Of a DNA stretch of 64,000 nucleotides, positions 39,850-51,152 are shown one piece after another. Source of the stretch: Membranipora membranacea (Eukaryota > Bryozoa > Gymnolaemata > Cheilostomatida > Membraniporidae). The translations under genes were made by a program, and so were the position numbers. Under the pieces are notes generated by a model, which was not told the DNA's origin, ran no database searches, and saw only the letters and a program-made list of their open reading frames with translations. How positions within the stretch are numbered: the first letter of the stretch is position 1; every line of letters begins with the position of its first letter. The stretch is from positions 25,112,001-25,176,000 of the forward strand of contig OU612068.1 in the NCBI GenBank assembly GCA_914767715.1. Direction: 5' to 3'.

Positions 39850-40738
39850 TCAGTTTCTTCGATTGTTCCTTCTGTTATCCGCTGTAAGGGCTTTGTAGCC
39901 TAAGTATGCTGCTCCACCTAGTAGAGCTAAGCCTGCAAAGACTGCTGCGGTACCAAGAGCCTCTTTCCAATTGAGAGCAATCCATTTAGCGATACGTTCC
40001 CTATGAGGCCATGCAAAAGCTGCAATTGCTGACGCTACCCGGATGACAAATTGCAGCCGCTGTGGCAAGAGTGTGCATAGCAAGTCGTAGATCTGGTCGT
40101 AAATAACTTGATGCCGCTGGTAAGACTCGCTCATTTCATCGTGAATCAGTTCAGCATGACGCAGAAGTTCTCTCCATGTCTTCTCGGCATCATCCCTCCT
40201 GAAGTGGTGATACATCTCTTTGAACATCACAGCCATCATTCCAAGAATGTGAGCGATTTCTTCTGTAATAGCCTTTACATCATTCTTATCGTGTATGCTT
40301 CCCAAAAGCTGCACAATTCCTTTGATAACTGACAAGTACTTTCCTGAGTTAGCAAACATTTCTTTGGCGCTCACTCCGTTTATTTGCATATCTCCAAGCA
40401 TATCTTCCAGATTCCCTCCTCTCTCAATCTCTGAGCTGACTGAATTCTGGATTGGATTCACCCATTGTCTGGAGTTGTTTTGGAGATCTCTAAGAGCACT
40501 CGAATCATCTCCGCCCCATCCTCGATTGAATGGTAGGTTGAGGCCCTGTGAAATAAAAGATGATAGGTGTACATGCAATCAAATCAGGATCTTAGCAAAA
40601 CTACCGACTAAAAGTAATGTCGAGTATTCCATATCTTACACCACAGCGATCTCAATGCTTGTGAGATGATTGTGCAGTGAACCAACTTACGCTCTCTAAA
40701 ACTGGACTCACCTGGCCCTGAGGCATATATCTTGCCAT
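39850..40738 (-). CDS. Uncharacterised tail-anchored helical protein, paralog A
   Basis: Two exons, 40712-40738 (MARYMPQGQ) and 39850-40545, join in phase 0 to 240 aa. I do not recognise the family. The long exon encodes an all-helical, charged region with blocks NSRQWVNPIQNSV, KYLSVIKGIVQLL, EEIAHILGMMAVM and YDQIYDLLCTLLP. A single hydrophobic segment follows (about 207-229, AVFAGLALLGGAAYLGY) and a basic tail ends NRRNNRRN. There is no signal peptide, so a tail-anchored membrane protein facing the cytosol is the simplest reading (inference). The gene next to it (42049-43422) is a clear paralog with the same exon structure, including a nine-codon first exon. A weak likeness of AKWIALNWKEALG plus anchor to a Bcl-2 BH2/tail region was considered and is unproven. 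Confidence 0.82.
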
Positions 40739-42048
40739 TGTCTCCTGTCAGACTCAGTATTGGTAGTAGTAGCTTACAGCTTATTACAGTCTGCTCTAAG
40801 ACTGTAATGAACACATCTAACCATTCAAGAGGTTTTGCAATAATTAACTAAATACTTGCGCTTTCAGATCCATTCTCCCTGTTCAGATCAACTATACAGT
40901 TAGGCTTATCAGTTTCAGGTGACTAATCAATGGGAAAATTAGCTTGGATTTCCCACTATTACACAAATACATAGCTGTGATGATGCAGCCTGGGGATTTC
41001 CCAAAACCCTTAGAAGAGGTTTACCTGTAGGTAATTTCCCCGATTCTACGGCCTACGCATCACGAAGCAGATCATATGATCATATCACACTGTTATTGCA
41101 GATTGAGAGGGATTAGTGGGGAACTTAAAGCACAAACCATGACTAGCTGGCTGGCTGGCTGGCAGATTTTAAATGACATCCCTGTATTCCTTGTTCCTCA
41201 ATTTTCATATTTCCCAAACAAAGATAAGTCAGTAATTTATGTAATTTTGCATTCTCCATGTCATCTAGAGTGGGTTGATGATAGCAGCAGCTGTGTTGTT
41301 TGGTATATAGGCAGTGGCCTTTTACTCCTCCATTGAAAATTGCTATGATTACTGCGCTCCTGGTGCTAAATAGAGAATATTGACAAATCCTTAAATCTCA
41401 TATTTACTTTGGCTATTAGCACTCTCTCATGTTTCCGTTGTCAGCGGGTTTCTCCAATGTTCATTTTAGCAATGGTCAATGTTGATTTTCAAACTATGCA
41501 AATTGCCAATTGTGCAATTTATGTGTATTTCATTCAATAGACTAAGTTGTGTCCACTGATCAGTTGCAGCGACTTATCAGTAAAAGGGGAGCAAACCCAA
41601 ATGCATGCAAATTAGATCAAACTTGATCTAGATCTATGGGTTACACTCATCAAGGGGTTTGTCTGTGACTATGACTCTGAAGCATATTGCAATTGGATAA
41701 TTTTACAAACACAATCAATGTTCTTTTGGTAGTTTTAAAACACTGTTGCAAGTAAATACTCTGTCAGTTGCAACTGGGGATTCTTATTATGAGTGAATTA
41801 TAAACTTCAAATATAACTGAAATTGACAGATTGATTTACATGGGAATACTGATTCAACTGGCTGGTCTGACATTGGTCGCAACCACTGGAATCCCTCGGC
41901 ATTCCGATCTCCACCAACATTCTATGAACTTAAATCAAAGAAAAATGAGCTGTAAAAAGTTTTGATTTGGATGTTTGAAAACTACAAAAAAAAATTATTT
42001 ATTTTACACTGTCTTATGTAACTTCAATTTAAATATGTATAAAAATGT
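40739..42048. other. Spacer between paralogs A and B
   Basis: No coding exon recognised. It contains a GGCT microsatellite near 41145-41162 and a partial MITE end at 41598-41632. AATAAA on the minus strand at 41998-42003 lies 46 nt beyond the stop of paralog B and is its likely polyadenylation signal. Confidence 0.5.
41598..41632. mobile_element. Partial MITE end (copy 3 of the AGATCAAGTTTGAT family)
   Basis: AAATGCATGCAAATTAGATC followed by AAACTTGATCTAGAT matches the right end of the element at 13411-13539. The other end is not found, so this is a fragment. Confidence 0.5.
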
Positions 42049-43422
42049 TCATGATTGTTTTTGTTCTCCTTCTGAAACACCGGGCAGATTGGTCACTTTT
42101 CTTGGCTGTACTGGTTGTTCACTCCTGAAAAGCCATGAAATGAACGAATATGCGCCTCTAGCTAAATACAATAAGAATCTAACAATCACATCCACACCAT
42201 CATCCCCGGTCCAATTACTGACTATCCACTTAGCTAGTTGCCGCCTATAACGCCAAGCATAAGCTGTCATGGTAGAAGCAGCACTAATCACAAATTGCAG
42301 TTCTTCTGGTAGAAGCATGCATAGCAGCTGGTAGATTTGGCTATAAACTACTGTTTTAGGACACTCGGGAGGTTCATTCATTACGTCATGTCTCAGTCCA
42401 TAAAATTTTAGAAGTCCTCTCCACCTCTCCTCCGCAAAGTCTCTCTTGAAATGGTGTGACATATCTCTACACATAACAGCCGTCATTCCCAAAATGTGTG
42501 CGATTTCTTCTGCGATAGATTTTGCTTCAATTTTATCTTCCATATTATTAAGCAGTTCCACAATTTCTTTAATGACCGACAGGTATTTGACTTGACCTTC
42601 GAAAACTCCTTCGATTTTGACATCGTTGACTTGCATATCTCCTAGCATTTCCTCTACACTACCTTGTTCCACAATTGCTGAGCAGACTGAATTCTGGATT
42701 GGGTTCACCCATTGTCTTGAGTTGTCTCTAAGATCTCCAACAACACTATGTTCGCTAACTCCCCCAATCCATCCTGGACGGTACGTTAGGTTTAGTCCCT
42801 AAAACCAAACGAACTAGGTGTGCTCAAACTGTACACACAGTCTTCACAGCTAGAACAAGTTTGTTCCTTCTGTGATGGAGGAGGGTTATTGCAAATGTTT
42901 GGTATCGAGGCGCTGCGATAACCCTCCGCCACTACAGAGGGAACAAACTTGTTCTCCTTCACATCATGGTGACAAAGCTAAGAACTTCCACACCTTTGTT
43001 GCAGGTTATCAATCCGACCGCCAATGGGAAGATTCTATGGATGTATTCACTCATTACAGGAGGAAAGAGATTTAGCAACGCTGCCAATACCGCAATTGTC
43101 GGGATTACAGGTATTAATGGTTCTCGCATCTTCAAGAAAAATAAACTACGATTTTCTTTTACTAGTCAATTGATACCAAACCCGTTCCTGTTCCAGACAA
43201 AGGAATGTTTACCGGCGGGATAGGTTTTTAACACTTCCTTTATATTAAATCCTTGCTTTAACTTGACAACAAAACAGCTTTTGATGTGCGCACCACACAC
43301 CTACGATTTTAAGCCCACGCTATGGTAGACGATGTTCTCGCACCAAAAAAGAAATATAGTTGATCAGCCCTCTGTAATAAACTCCACAGTCTTACCTCAT
43401 TTTGAGGCATAACATCTGCCAT
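42049..43422 (-). CDS. Uncharacterised tail-anchored helical protein, paralog B
   Basis: Two exons, 43396-43422 (MADVMPQNE) and 42049-42798, join in phase 0 to 258 aa. It shares with paralog A the nine-codon first exon, the phase of the intron, and blocks throughout: GLNL, NSRQWVNPIQNSV, MLGDMQ, KYLSVIKEIVELL, EEIAHILGMTAVM, HHFKRDFAE.RW, LQFVI.AAS and AKWI..NW. The C-terminal hydrophobic segment (about 211-233, VIVRFLLYLARGAYSFISWLF) and the 25-residue polar tail differ strongly from A, so the body is conserved and the anchor diverges. The intron carries a MITE-like hairpin (42852-42955). Function unknown; a recent tandem duplicate of a lineage-specific gene is the likely origin. Confidence 0.82.
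42852..42955. mobile_element. MITE-like hairpin in the intron of paralog B
   Basis: Ends AGAACAAGTTTGTTCC and GGAACAAACTTGTTCT are exact complements. The complementarity continues for about 38 bp with a few mismatches around a short GC-containing loop. A half-element with the same CACAGAGGGAACAAACTT string occurs at 50387-50405. Confidence 0.75.
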
Positions 43423-44009
43423 TCTATTCTAGTAGCAAAGATTATAAATACTAGTAGTGTATTGCTAGTAGTATGTCCACTTTCTACAGACAGGTTTTCT
43501 ACTCTCAAACCCCAGCCTTTTATGAGTAAACAAATGAAAGTATTGATTTCTCAGGATACAATGTATACATGCATCCAAAGTCATACACAAATATAGTGAC
43601 AGCATTTGGTCCAGTCCAGTCTCAATTGCTTGTAACTGGCAAACTTTTAGTTGGCAGCGTGTGACCAAGCTAGCTCATGATTGGATAGTGAGCTTAACAT
43701 TCACGTATGATAAACAAATGAACTTGAATGAAATAGAAGTTTTCAATTTCTGATACCTTAAACATTGACATTCCTAGCATGGTAGTTTCCTTTAATATGG
43801 AATTTCAGTATATTTTTATGAATAAATAATACTTCAGGAAAACATTTTTTGTTACAGCATATGCACTAAAGTTTAAAATAACGGTCGACAGCATACCGCC
43901 ATTTCTCAGTAGGAATCAAAAAGAAAGTGAGAACTAAAAACATCAGTCCACTTAAAGCCCCAGCATAAGGAGAATGATTCTTGAATAACAAGTTATGTGT
44001 GATGTGAGG

Positions 44010-44082
44010 AATCTTGTATATACACTCAGCTGCTGGAATCTGGTAACACCAGATTCCAGCAGCTGAGTGTACATACAAGATT
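44010..44082. repeat. 35-bp-arm hairpin downstream of the BBE-like gene
   Basis: Arms 44010-44044 and 44048-44082 are complementary with one mismatch around a 3-nt loop. It lies between the 3' end of the BBE-like oxidase gene and the first exon of paralog B. It could be a foldback element or a structured RNA segment in the oxidase 3' UTR. Confidence 0.85.
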
Positions 44083-44336
44083 ACCAGATTCCTGTTTGTA
44101 TTCTAGCTTGCCCTGTCTATTAGAATTCATCGTCTCTGATTCATTTAGCTCAAGTGTAAGTATGGTTGGGTTAAAGGCAATAATATCACAGTGTAACCCA
44201 TACGGTCTATTATGCACTTTTAGAGAATGGCAATATATAAAAACGGTAGAGAAGAACAAGGATGCTGTCAAACGCAGCAGATGGTCTCAGATCCGGTATC
44301 CCTGCAGCTTTGAACAATCACGCCTTATTGTCAAAA

Positions 44337-47300
44337 TCAATGATGATACACGAGTAAAGAAGCGACGATCATAATTAAGACGGTGGGAAGAAGAGTGGAA
44401 CCATCACTGCCGACACATTGCTTACAAGTGAAATGGTTGTCGGGGTCGTATTTACGTTTGATCTCTAGGAGGCGGGGATAGCTGTCCCCCCAGAACTGCT
44501 CCTGCCACACCCCCGGGAGCAGATCATCGTCACACTCACTGAAGTACTGTCCACGCTTTGTTATCATCTTGTCTAACATCTTATTGTATTCTGTAAAATA
44601 GTTGGTGAAACGGAAGACAAATTAATGAATGCTTGTAAAACTACCGATGCTGATGATTTTACATCAGAAACCTCAGCCTGAACGACGAACAAAGTCACGT
44701 TCCTTCTCAAAACTTATATTCCACATGAGAAATGATTGCCAGTTTTATAATTATATATTTAATCCCATGATTATATCTTACTTTTTATTGGACCCTTAAC
44801 TCCGCCAAAGGCAATGGTGTACATGGCATTCCTGAACAATGGGTTTATGGCAGTTGCTCCACTGGAAGTGTTCTTAGTTTGCCCTGAAATAGAAAGATTC
44901 AACGAATACTTGAAATTGACATCATAGCCCTATGACCGTAGCAGACTCAAAGAACAAGTTTTAAAGTCCGATATTTTCATCATCACACAGTACACAGTAC
45001 ACAGTTACTTCTGTGAACACCCTTCACATTTAAAAGCATAAATGCATTGAGGCAGGGGGGCACTCCAATTGAAAACAGCCAGACTCTCGTTCCCAAATAT
45101 CTGACTCATTGATGGAACTATATACTATATATGAAATCTGTTGTACCTTAAAATAATTGGGGTGCATTTTAATCATTTGATATAATACATCTAATATATT
45201 ATAATATAATAATAATACAATAAAAAAGTATTATAATAATATAATTATATAATATAATCATACCTCCCAGTCTGATGTAGGTGGCCGTGATTGGTCTCGT
45301 GGCACCGAATGCGTTCCCATAAACTTTTGCTTCCTTATCAATGAAATCCTCACTGTATTCATCAGGGGAGACAAATACTCCATACATATCCTGAAACATA
45401 AACATTGATCGTGATCGATTCTCTAAATCTCAGACATTTGTGTTTCAGTGGTCTTAATTTAAAGTGACAGTCCTAATAGGCCATGTTTGGTATGGTTTTA
45501 AAGATCTCAGGCTGAAAAGTCATTAGGGCATATGAAATAAAACAGCCTGTGATCCTAATTGCAGTAAAGCTGCTGCTAAGTCTGAAAAGCGGGATCATAG
45601 TGATTTATTGCCTCCCCTGACCACTATTATCCACTATGATTCTTGCTAAAATAATTGAAAAAAACTAATTGCTATTTTCCACAATTTTCATTGTTTTATT
45701 TGCCCTATGAACTCACAATATTTGATTTACTGGGGTAATATATATCCGCTTTTCTAATAGGACTGACCCTTTAATCGACATTTGTCAGGTCATGTCAGGT
45801 TGGTGCCATTAAAGTACATTTTCTAATTCTATTTTGTTCTCAAGGCGATGTTTTTACATTTAGAGTTGGAAAAATGGAGGAAAATTATTCCTCGGTTATA
45901 ATCTAAAGCAATTTTAGGAAAAAGCTGAACCCTCAAAAAGGTTACTACAGAAGGAGATCACCTCCTCTTAGTGAAATTTGAACCAATAATGCTGTGTAGC
46001 ATACCAGAGCATGGCAACAAAACAGTGCGAGTATGAATTAGATTTGGATGTTCAAAATCTAAAAGTACAGACATTTCTGCTAACAAATAGAAAGATTTAC
46101 AGATTTATTTGTATTCAACTGTTGAAATACTCTGGGGTATGACATAAAACAGTTGGCAAGCTCTGGTAAAGGTGAAATAAAAGTATGTTCTGTGTAAAGG
46201 ATTCATATATAGGATTTGTTGGGACTCACATGATCGACATATGTTACGTTTGGTTTTCCTGCAGTGTAGTCGTAGAAGGAATCAAACTCTTCAACATTAC
46301 ACCTTCCCTGACTGTGAGGAGATCCCTCAGCCGCGCTCCTGATCTTATCAAACCATTCCTGGTTATCACTCTCTGAGCCCCAGTGTGTGAAAGCATACTA
46401 AAATATATAATACATATTACGATGTGATAATATAATCATACTACAATATGTAATATATTACAATACAAAACAACATATTACAGTACACAATAATATAATA
46501 CATAACAATGCAATAATATAAGCGCCATATTTAGTTACATCTTAGCTAGCATCTAGTTTTGTGTCCACTGTAGCAAGGATGCCACAAATCATACTTTTTT
46601 CCTTCAAAGATAGTATCTTTTAGTGGGGCAAGTGGGCTAAATTATCTGTTACGGACACATAACAATTGATTCAGTCACTGTGGTGATTTAAATAGTTGGT
46701 CAAAGCAAATTGGAAAGTGGCAAGTCACACAATTTGAGGTCTCAAATTTAATATGATGAGTTTACTTGGTTGGAGAAGGGGGTTGAGGCTCTGACCTGAC
46801 CTGATATTTGGTATGATATTAATGGAACAGTGTAAACTGTGTATGTTCAAGACCTCATGCTGGATGTTTTCTGTCGCTCCCTAATTCAGCATACAGTTTA
46901 CAAGTGTACAAGATAACTTGGAAATTAATTGAGTCACTGAATGATGTTGTTGGAGCATAAGACACCAGACACATAACGTACTGATGAACTGAGTGTAAAT
47001 AAAACTTACAGTAGCGTAGACAGCCATTTTACAGGAAGGGATTGTTGTGTAGCAGGTGGCACCAGTGAGGATGTAACCCCCAAACTCATCAGGGAGGTCC
47101 ATCTCCACATCCCTCATTGCTAACCTCATCTCTTTCATTGTTTTGTAACCTTTCTCTACAACCATTGAATACAGTGGAATAATCATTACATAACAATCTT
47201 AAAATCTCAAGATCAATTTCAGCGTCCCAAAATCAGATATGAAGATAAATTTTTTCAACTAAAATAGGTTGATTACAAACTTGCTTACATACTGACTACA

Positions 47301-50300
47301 GAATAATCTATAACATGGATGGCAAAAGTAGTCACAGCTTCTCTAAAACACAAGCATTTTCATACATTAGCACATCCTAGGCATTAAAAGTGTTGCTTTT
47401 CGAAACATAGTAAGTTACATGTTGACAAGTCCAAACCATTTTGCATTATTATGTCTAGCTGAATGTGCAAATGTCTAAGTGCTCAGAAGGCTGCAATGCA
47501 TTTAGTGTTTGATAATGTAATGTCACTAACTCGCATTGCAACCATCTGAGATCTTAGATTAGGGTACATTTTCATGTTTTGAATTCTCCTCCCAATATAA
47601 AAGTAATGCTCATGACATCTACCTACAGAGCATTCATACTGTCCCTGCAGATTTATTACTCACTTGCACCCCCTAAGGTACAGTCTATGCTGGTAAACTT
47701 AGCTGGCTGTTCATGCAGTTTATATATAAGCTGAGTAACAACTCCGAATGTGTTACCTCCTCCTCCTCGTACAGCCCACCATAGATCTGTATCATCTGAT
47801 GATACTACCTAAAGTACAGTGGTTAATACGTGCGTTAGAGTCATAAACATACAAAAACTTATTTTTATGTTTATGGTCAGAGTACAATCCATACTGGAGG
47901 TGTCGGGAAGGTGATACAATGTATCAAAGTCTTACGTCCTACTGTTACAGGTTACCTGACTATCATCACAGGAGATACAGACATTCTCCCTGATGGAAGG
48001 TCGAAGGCTTTTGCATCAGGGAGTTTGTCCCGAACTCCTTAGTCTGAACTTAAAAAATCTTTGTTGCATACATTTGGAGTTATCATCTACCTGCTCTCTC
48101 AAAACATAAAAAACATACAGTGCCGTTGTCGAGAGTTGTAGTTATGCCTTTATCATTCATCACAACCACGCTAAGGTCAGCTGTGACCATTTCCATCTCC
48201 ACTATGTTATCTACTCCCAGGCCCAGCTTACGAGATACTGGTGAGTGTCCTCCTCCGAGAGCCCAACCTGTCACAGATACTGTCCTCTCTTCTCCTCCCA
48301 TTATAATACGATCAACTGCGTTCGCCTGCAGAATGGATACATGGTGTGTAAAGGAAGTATCTTGAAGACTATTGATGCAGGACATCTTCATTTCAATGAC
48401 GGTAAAATTGTTAAATGAAAATTTTTAATGAAATTCTTTGAATATGTTTGATCAGAAAATATATAGGGATTTTTTCCAAATCAATATGTGTCTTTGCTAA
48501 ATATGAATTTGTTGTTTTATTTAATTCATTCACTCGCAGATTTTGAGCTAGATATATACATATATATATATATATATATAATATATTAAGATATTTGGTA
48601 GCCTACTCACAGCCTTGTAAGCTTCTATCCAATAGACACCAGGGCCCACAGTCATACAGCCCGGTGCATGTTCTGAACACGATAAGTCTGTGCTTATATC
48701 TCTCATTTCTCGTACACTCAGCTGTAATGATCCAGGGTGCGAATTCCTACCAATAAACTCGTGACCTACAAAAGTATTATAGGCAGAGTTGTAGATGTAT
48801 GCAACACAAGAACAACTAGAGAGTGTTCTCTGTGACAGAGTCCCTGCTGCAACTGCAGATGGGGGGAGGGGTCAGTTGGTTGTTGTTTACAATGAAATCT
48901 CAGACCACCGAGGCAATAAAACGCGTGCAATACCTTTTGTGATTGTATGGGCTTTTTTACCATCACAAACTTTATCGTATTTGAGGTTTACAAACATGTT
49001 ATTTTCTAAATTGGTCTTATATAAAACTGATGTAACAATATTTGGTGGTTTGGCTCAACGCCGACAACTACCATGAAGCGCTGGTGAGTGGTTACATAAC
49101 CTTGCACAGCACATCAAACATCTTACATCATCCTAGACTTATTCTGAAATGGATCTTCACTGCCCTGAGTAAGCAAAACACAGTATCTGTGAAACTTGTA
49201 GGTTTATAGGAGATGCAAACAGTTCAAATTCCGATTTCCTAACAAAACTGGGTTTAGGAAAAAGACAGATGCAAAATAGTTTTTAGAGCAGAGGCCAATT
49301 ATTACAAATAAACAAATAATGCAAAAAAGTCGAATTTGAAAAATTCTGTCAGATACAGTGTTTTGACCGCTCTTTGCCTCCTTTCAGATTTTCCAAAATA
49401 TGCACAAATCAATCCATCTGTACTCAAGATGCACTGTTCTTTCTATTTAAACTAAATGAGTTAGATAGCTGGATATGCAACTCCTGGACTCAACTCCATT
49501 AGGTTACATTGTGCATCTGCATGAATTATTTAGTTGGATTTGTTTGCCGTTGCTATTTGGATAGGATATTAGCTCATTGATTTGACAGAAATTTTATAAA
49601 CTTTTCGAATACCAAATGCAGCCTTTAGTTTTTAGTTTTCTTTTTTAGATTGACATTCTGTGTTTTTCGCTTGACATTCTGTTTTGTCGCTTGCTGATAT
49701 TTGAATGAAAAATACAACATGATCCTAGATGTACATGAATGTTCTTGCACTGAATGTTTCTTATTAACGGAAACAAAGCTTGAACCTTGTTGTAGCCCTG
49801 AGCTCCTAACAAATAGAGATATTATTTAATTTAATCTGGCCAAGAATGTTGAATTCACACTCACAGTATATAAAATACCAAATTAAGATTTTTGAATTAC
49901 TTTATGAGAAATTTCTTAGGTAATTCTTCTCAAAATCTATTGATAGGCGGAAATTTTCCAATATGCCAAATAACAAAACTGAAATTTAACTATCTTATTC
50001 CTAAAGCATAAACTCTCTGATGGAACCTTCAGGCTGCAATGGCCTTCAAAATAATATATGAACAAAAGCCTGCCAGTGTGTGCCCATTCTGTATACCACA
50101 CAGACAGTCAGTCTATGTCTTCTTGTGAAGACAATCTGACATAGTTTACAAATCAATCCTCCATACACAAAATGTTATCATTTTTTCTCATTTTTCCTGC
50201 CCAAATTCTGCCGTAATTTCTTTGGCACGTTATTGAAAACATCTGTCCAGAATGATATTGACTGCCAAATATAACAGTGTAAAAGAGAAAAGAGAAAGTT

Positions 50301-51152
50301 TACCCCCTTTGTTATGACGGAAGGATATTTTAAAAGCTCTCTATCAAGGCACCTGAATACCCGTCTTGTTCAGTATCACTTCTCCACCACAGAGGGAACA
50401 AACTTCTCCCAGGACTAGCCTGACGAGACTCACCAGATGAGATGACCTTGAGATTCATGTTGTGCTCCACTGAAAACTTGACAGCAGCGATAACATCTTC
50501 CTTAGAAGAAGCAAACATCGCCACTCCAGGAGCTTCAGATACTCTCCTATTCAGTACTAAATCTGAGGCCCTGGTCCAACCGTCATCTCCTAGAGAACAG
50601 ACAGTATAAAGAATGTCTCGTTTTAAAGAAACAACATAACTTCATTTTCAAATCTTGTCTTATTTATGTACACACTCCTGAGGGTATTTGGGGCTGAAAA
50701 ATACTTCAAGAAATGCTCCCATCAATGAACTTTCATTGAGGCGCCCAAGGAGCGTTAGTTGTCAGCATGTCGTTATATCTCTCAATGCTGTCATATGTTT
50801 TTTTCCATGGGTTGGTCAGAATTTTTCCATGGGTTTGTCAGAAGTTGAGCACACACATGAATATATACATCAGAGGAAGAAGGTAGACCAGGTAAATTCA
50901 TATCCATTATACCGTGAAGTTATTTGTAATAGTAAAATACATGGCACATATCTTACTAAATATGTTATTGGCTGAAGCTATTCACATACCTCTTTGCACC
51001 ACCTCCATGTCAGGGTTGTCAGCTATAAATGTGTCAAAGTCACTGCTTGATGGCCAGCAGTCATCCTCAGGTACACAGTATGTCTTAAGCTCAAACTCCT
51101 GGGCTGACCCAAAGCTGACCAGAGCCATTAACAGTAACAAAATATAACCCAT
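44337..51152 (-). CDS. Secreted FAD-linked oxidase, berberine-bridge-enzyme type, GPI-like tail
   Basis: Ten exons join in frame to 540 aa: 50990-51152, 50434-50589, 48611-48765, 48119-48325, 47664-47808, 47010-47155, 46230-46397, 45264-45390, 44782-44883, 44337-44590. The signal peptide is 1-17 (MGYILLLLMALVSFGSA). A PCMH-type FAD-binding domain follows. It has GHEFIG (H108, at the position of the 8-alpha-histidyl flavin link), GWALGGGHSP, LGVDNIVE and WWAVRGGGGNTFG. The BBE C-terminal signature WGDSYPRLLEIKRKYDP (490-506) comes near the end. The second covalent flavin residue of plant enzymes (Cys in G.CPTV) aligns with Glu171 in GEERTV, so only one covalent link is predicted. After Cys515 a short polar stretch leads to a terminal hydrophobic run ending VYHH, which fits a GPI-attachment signal. 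The substrate is unknown; the family oxidises alkaloids, carbohydrates or alcohols and makes H2O2 (family knowledge). Confidence 0.93.
45180..45263. repeat. AT-only low-complexity tract
   Basis: Repeated TAATA/ATAAT units with almost no G or C, in the BBE-like gene intron immediately beside the donor at 45263. A similar TAATA-rich tract is at about 46400-46510. Confidence 0.8.
48555..48583. repeat. (TA)n microsatellite
   Basis: About 14 TA dinucleotides in the BBE-like gene intron between exons 3 and 4. Confidence 0.85.
50387..50405. mobile_element. Half-element related to the 42852 MITE
   Basis: CACAGAGGGAACAAACTT matches the right arm of the hairpin at 42852-42955 (ACAGAGGGAACAAACTT). No second arm is seen. 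It sits about 30 bp downstream of the donor of the second BBE-like exon. Confidence 0.45.
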
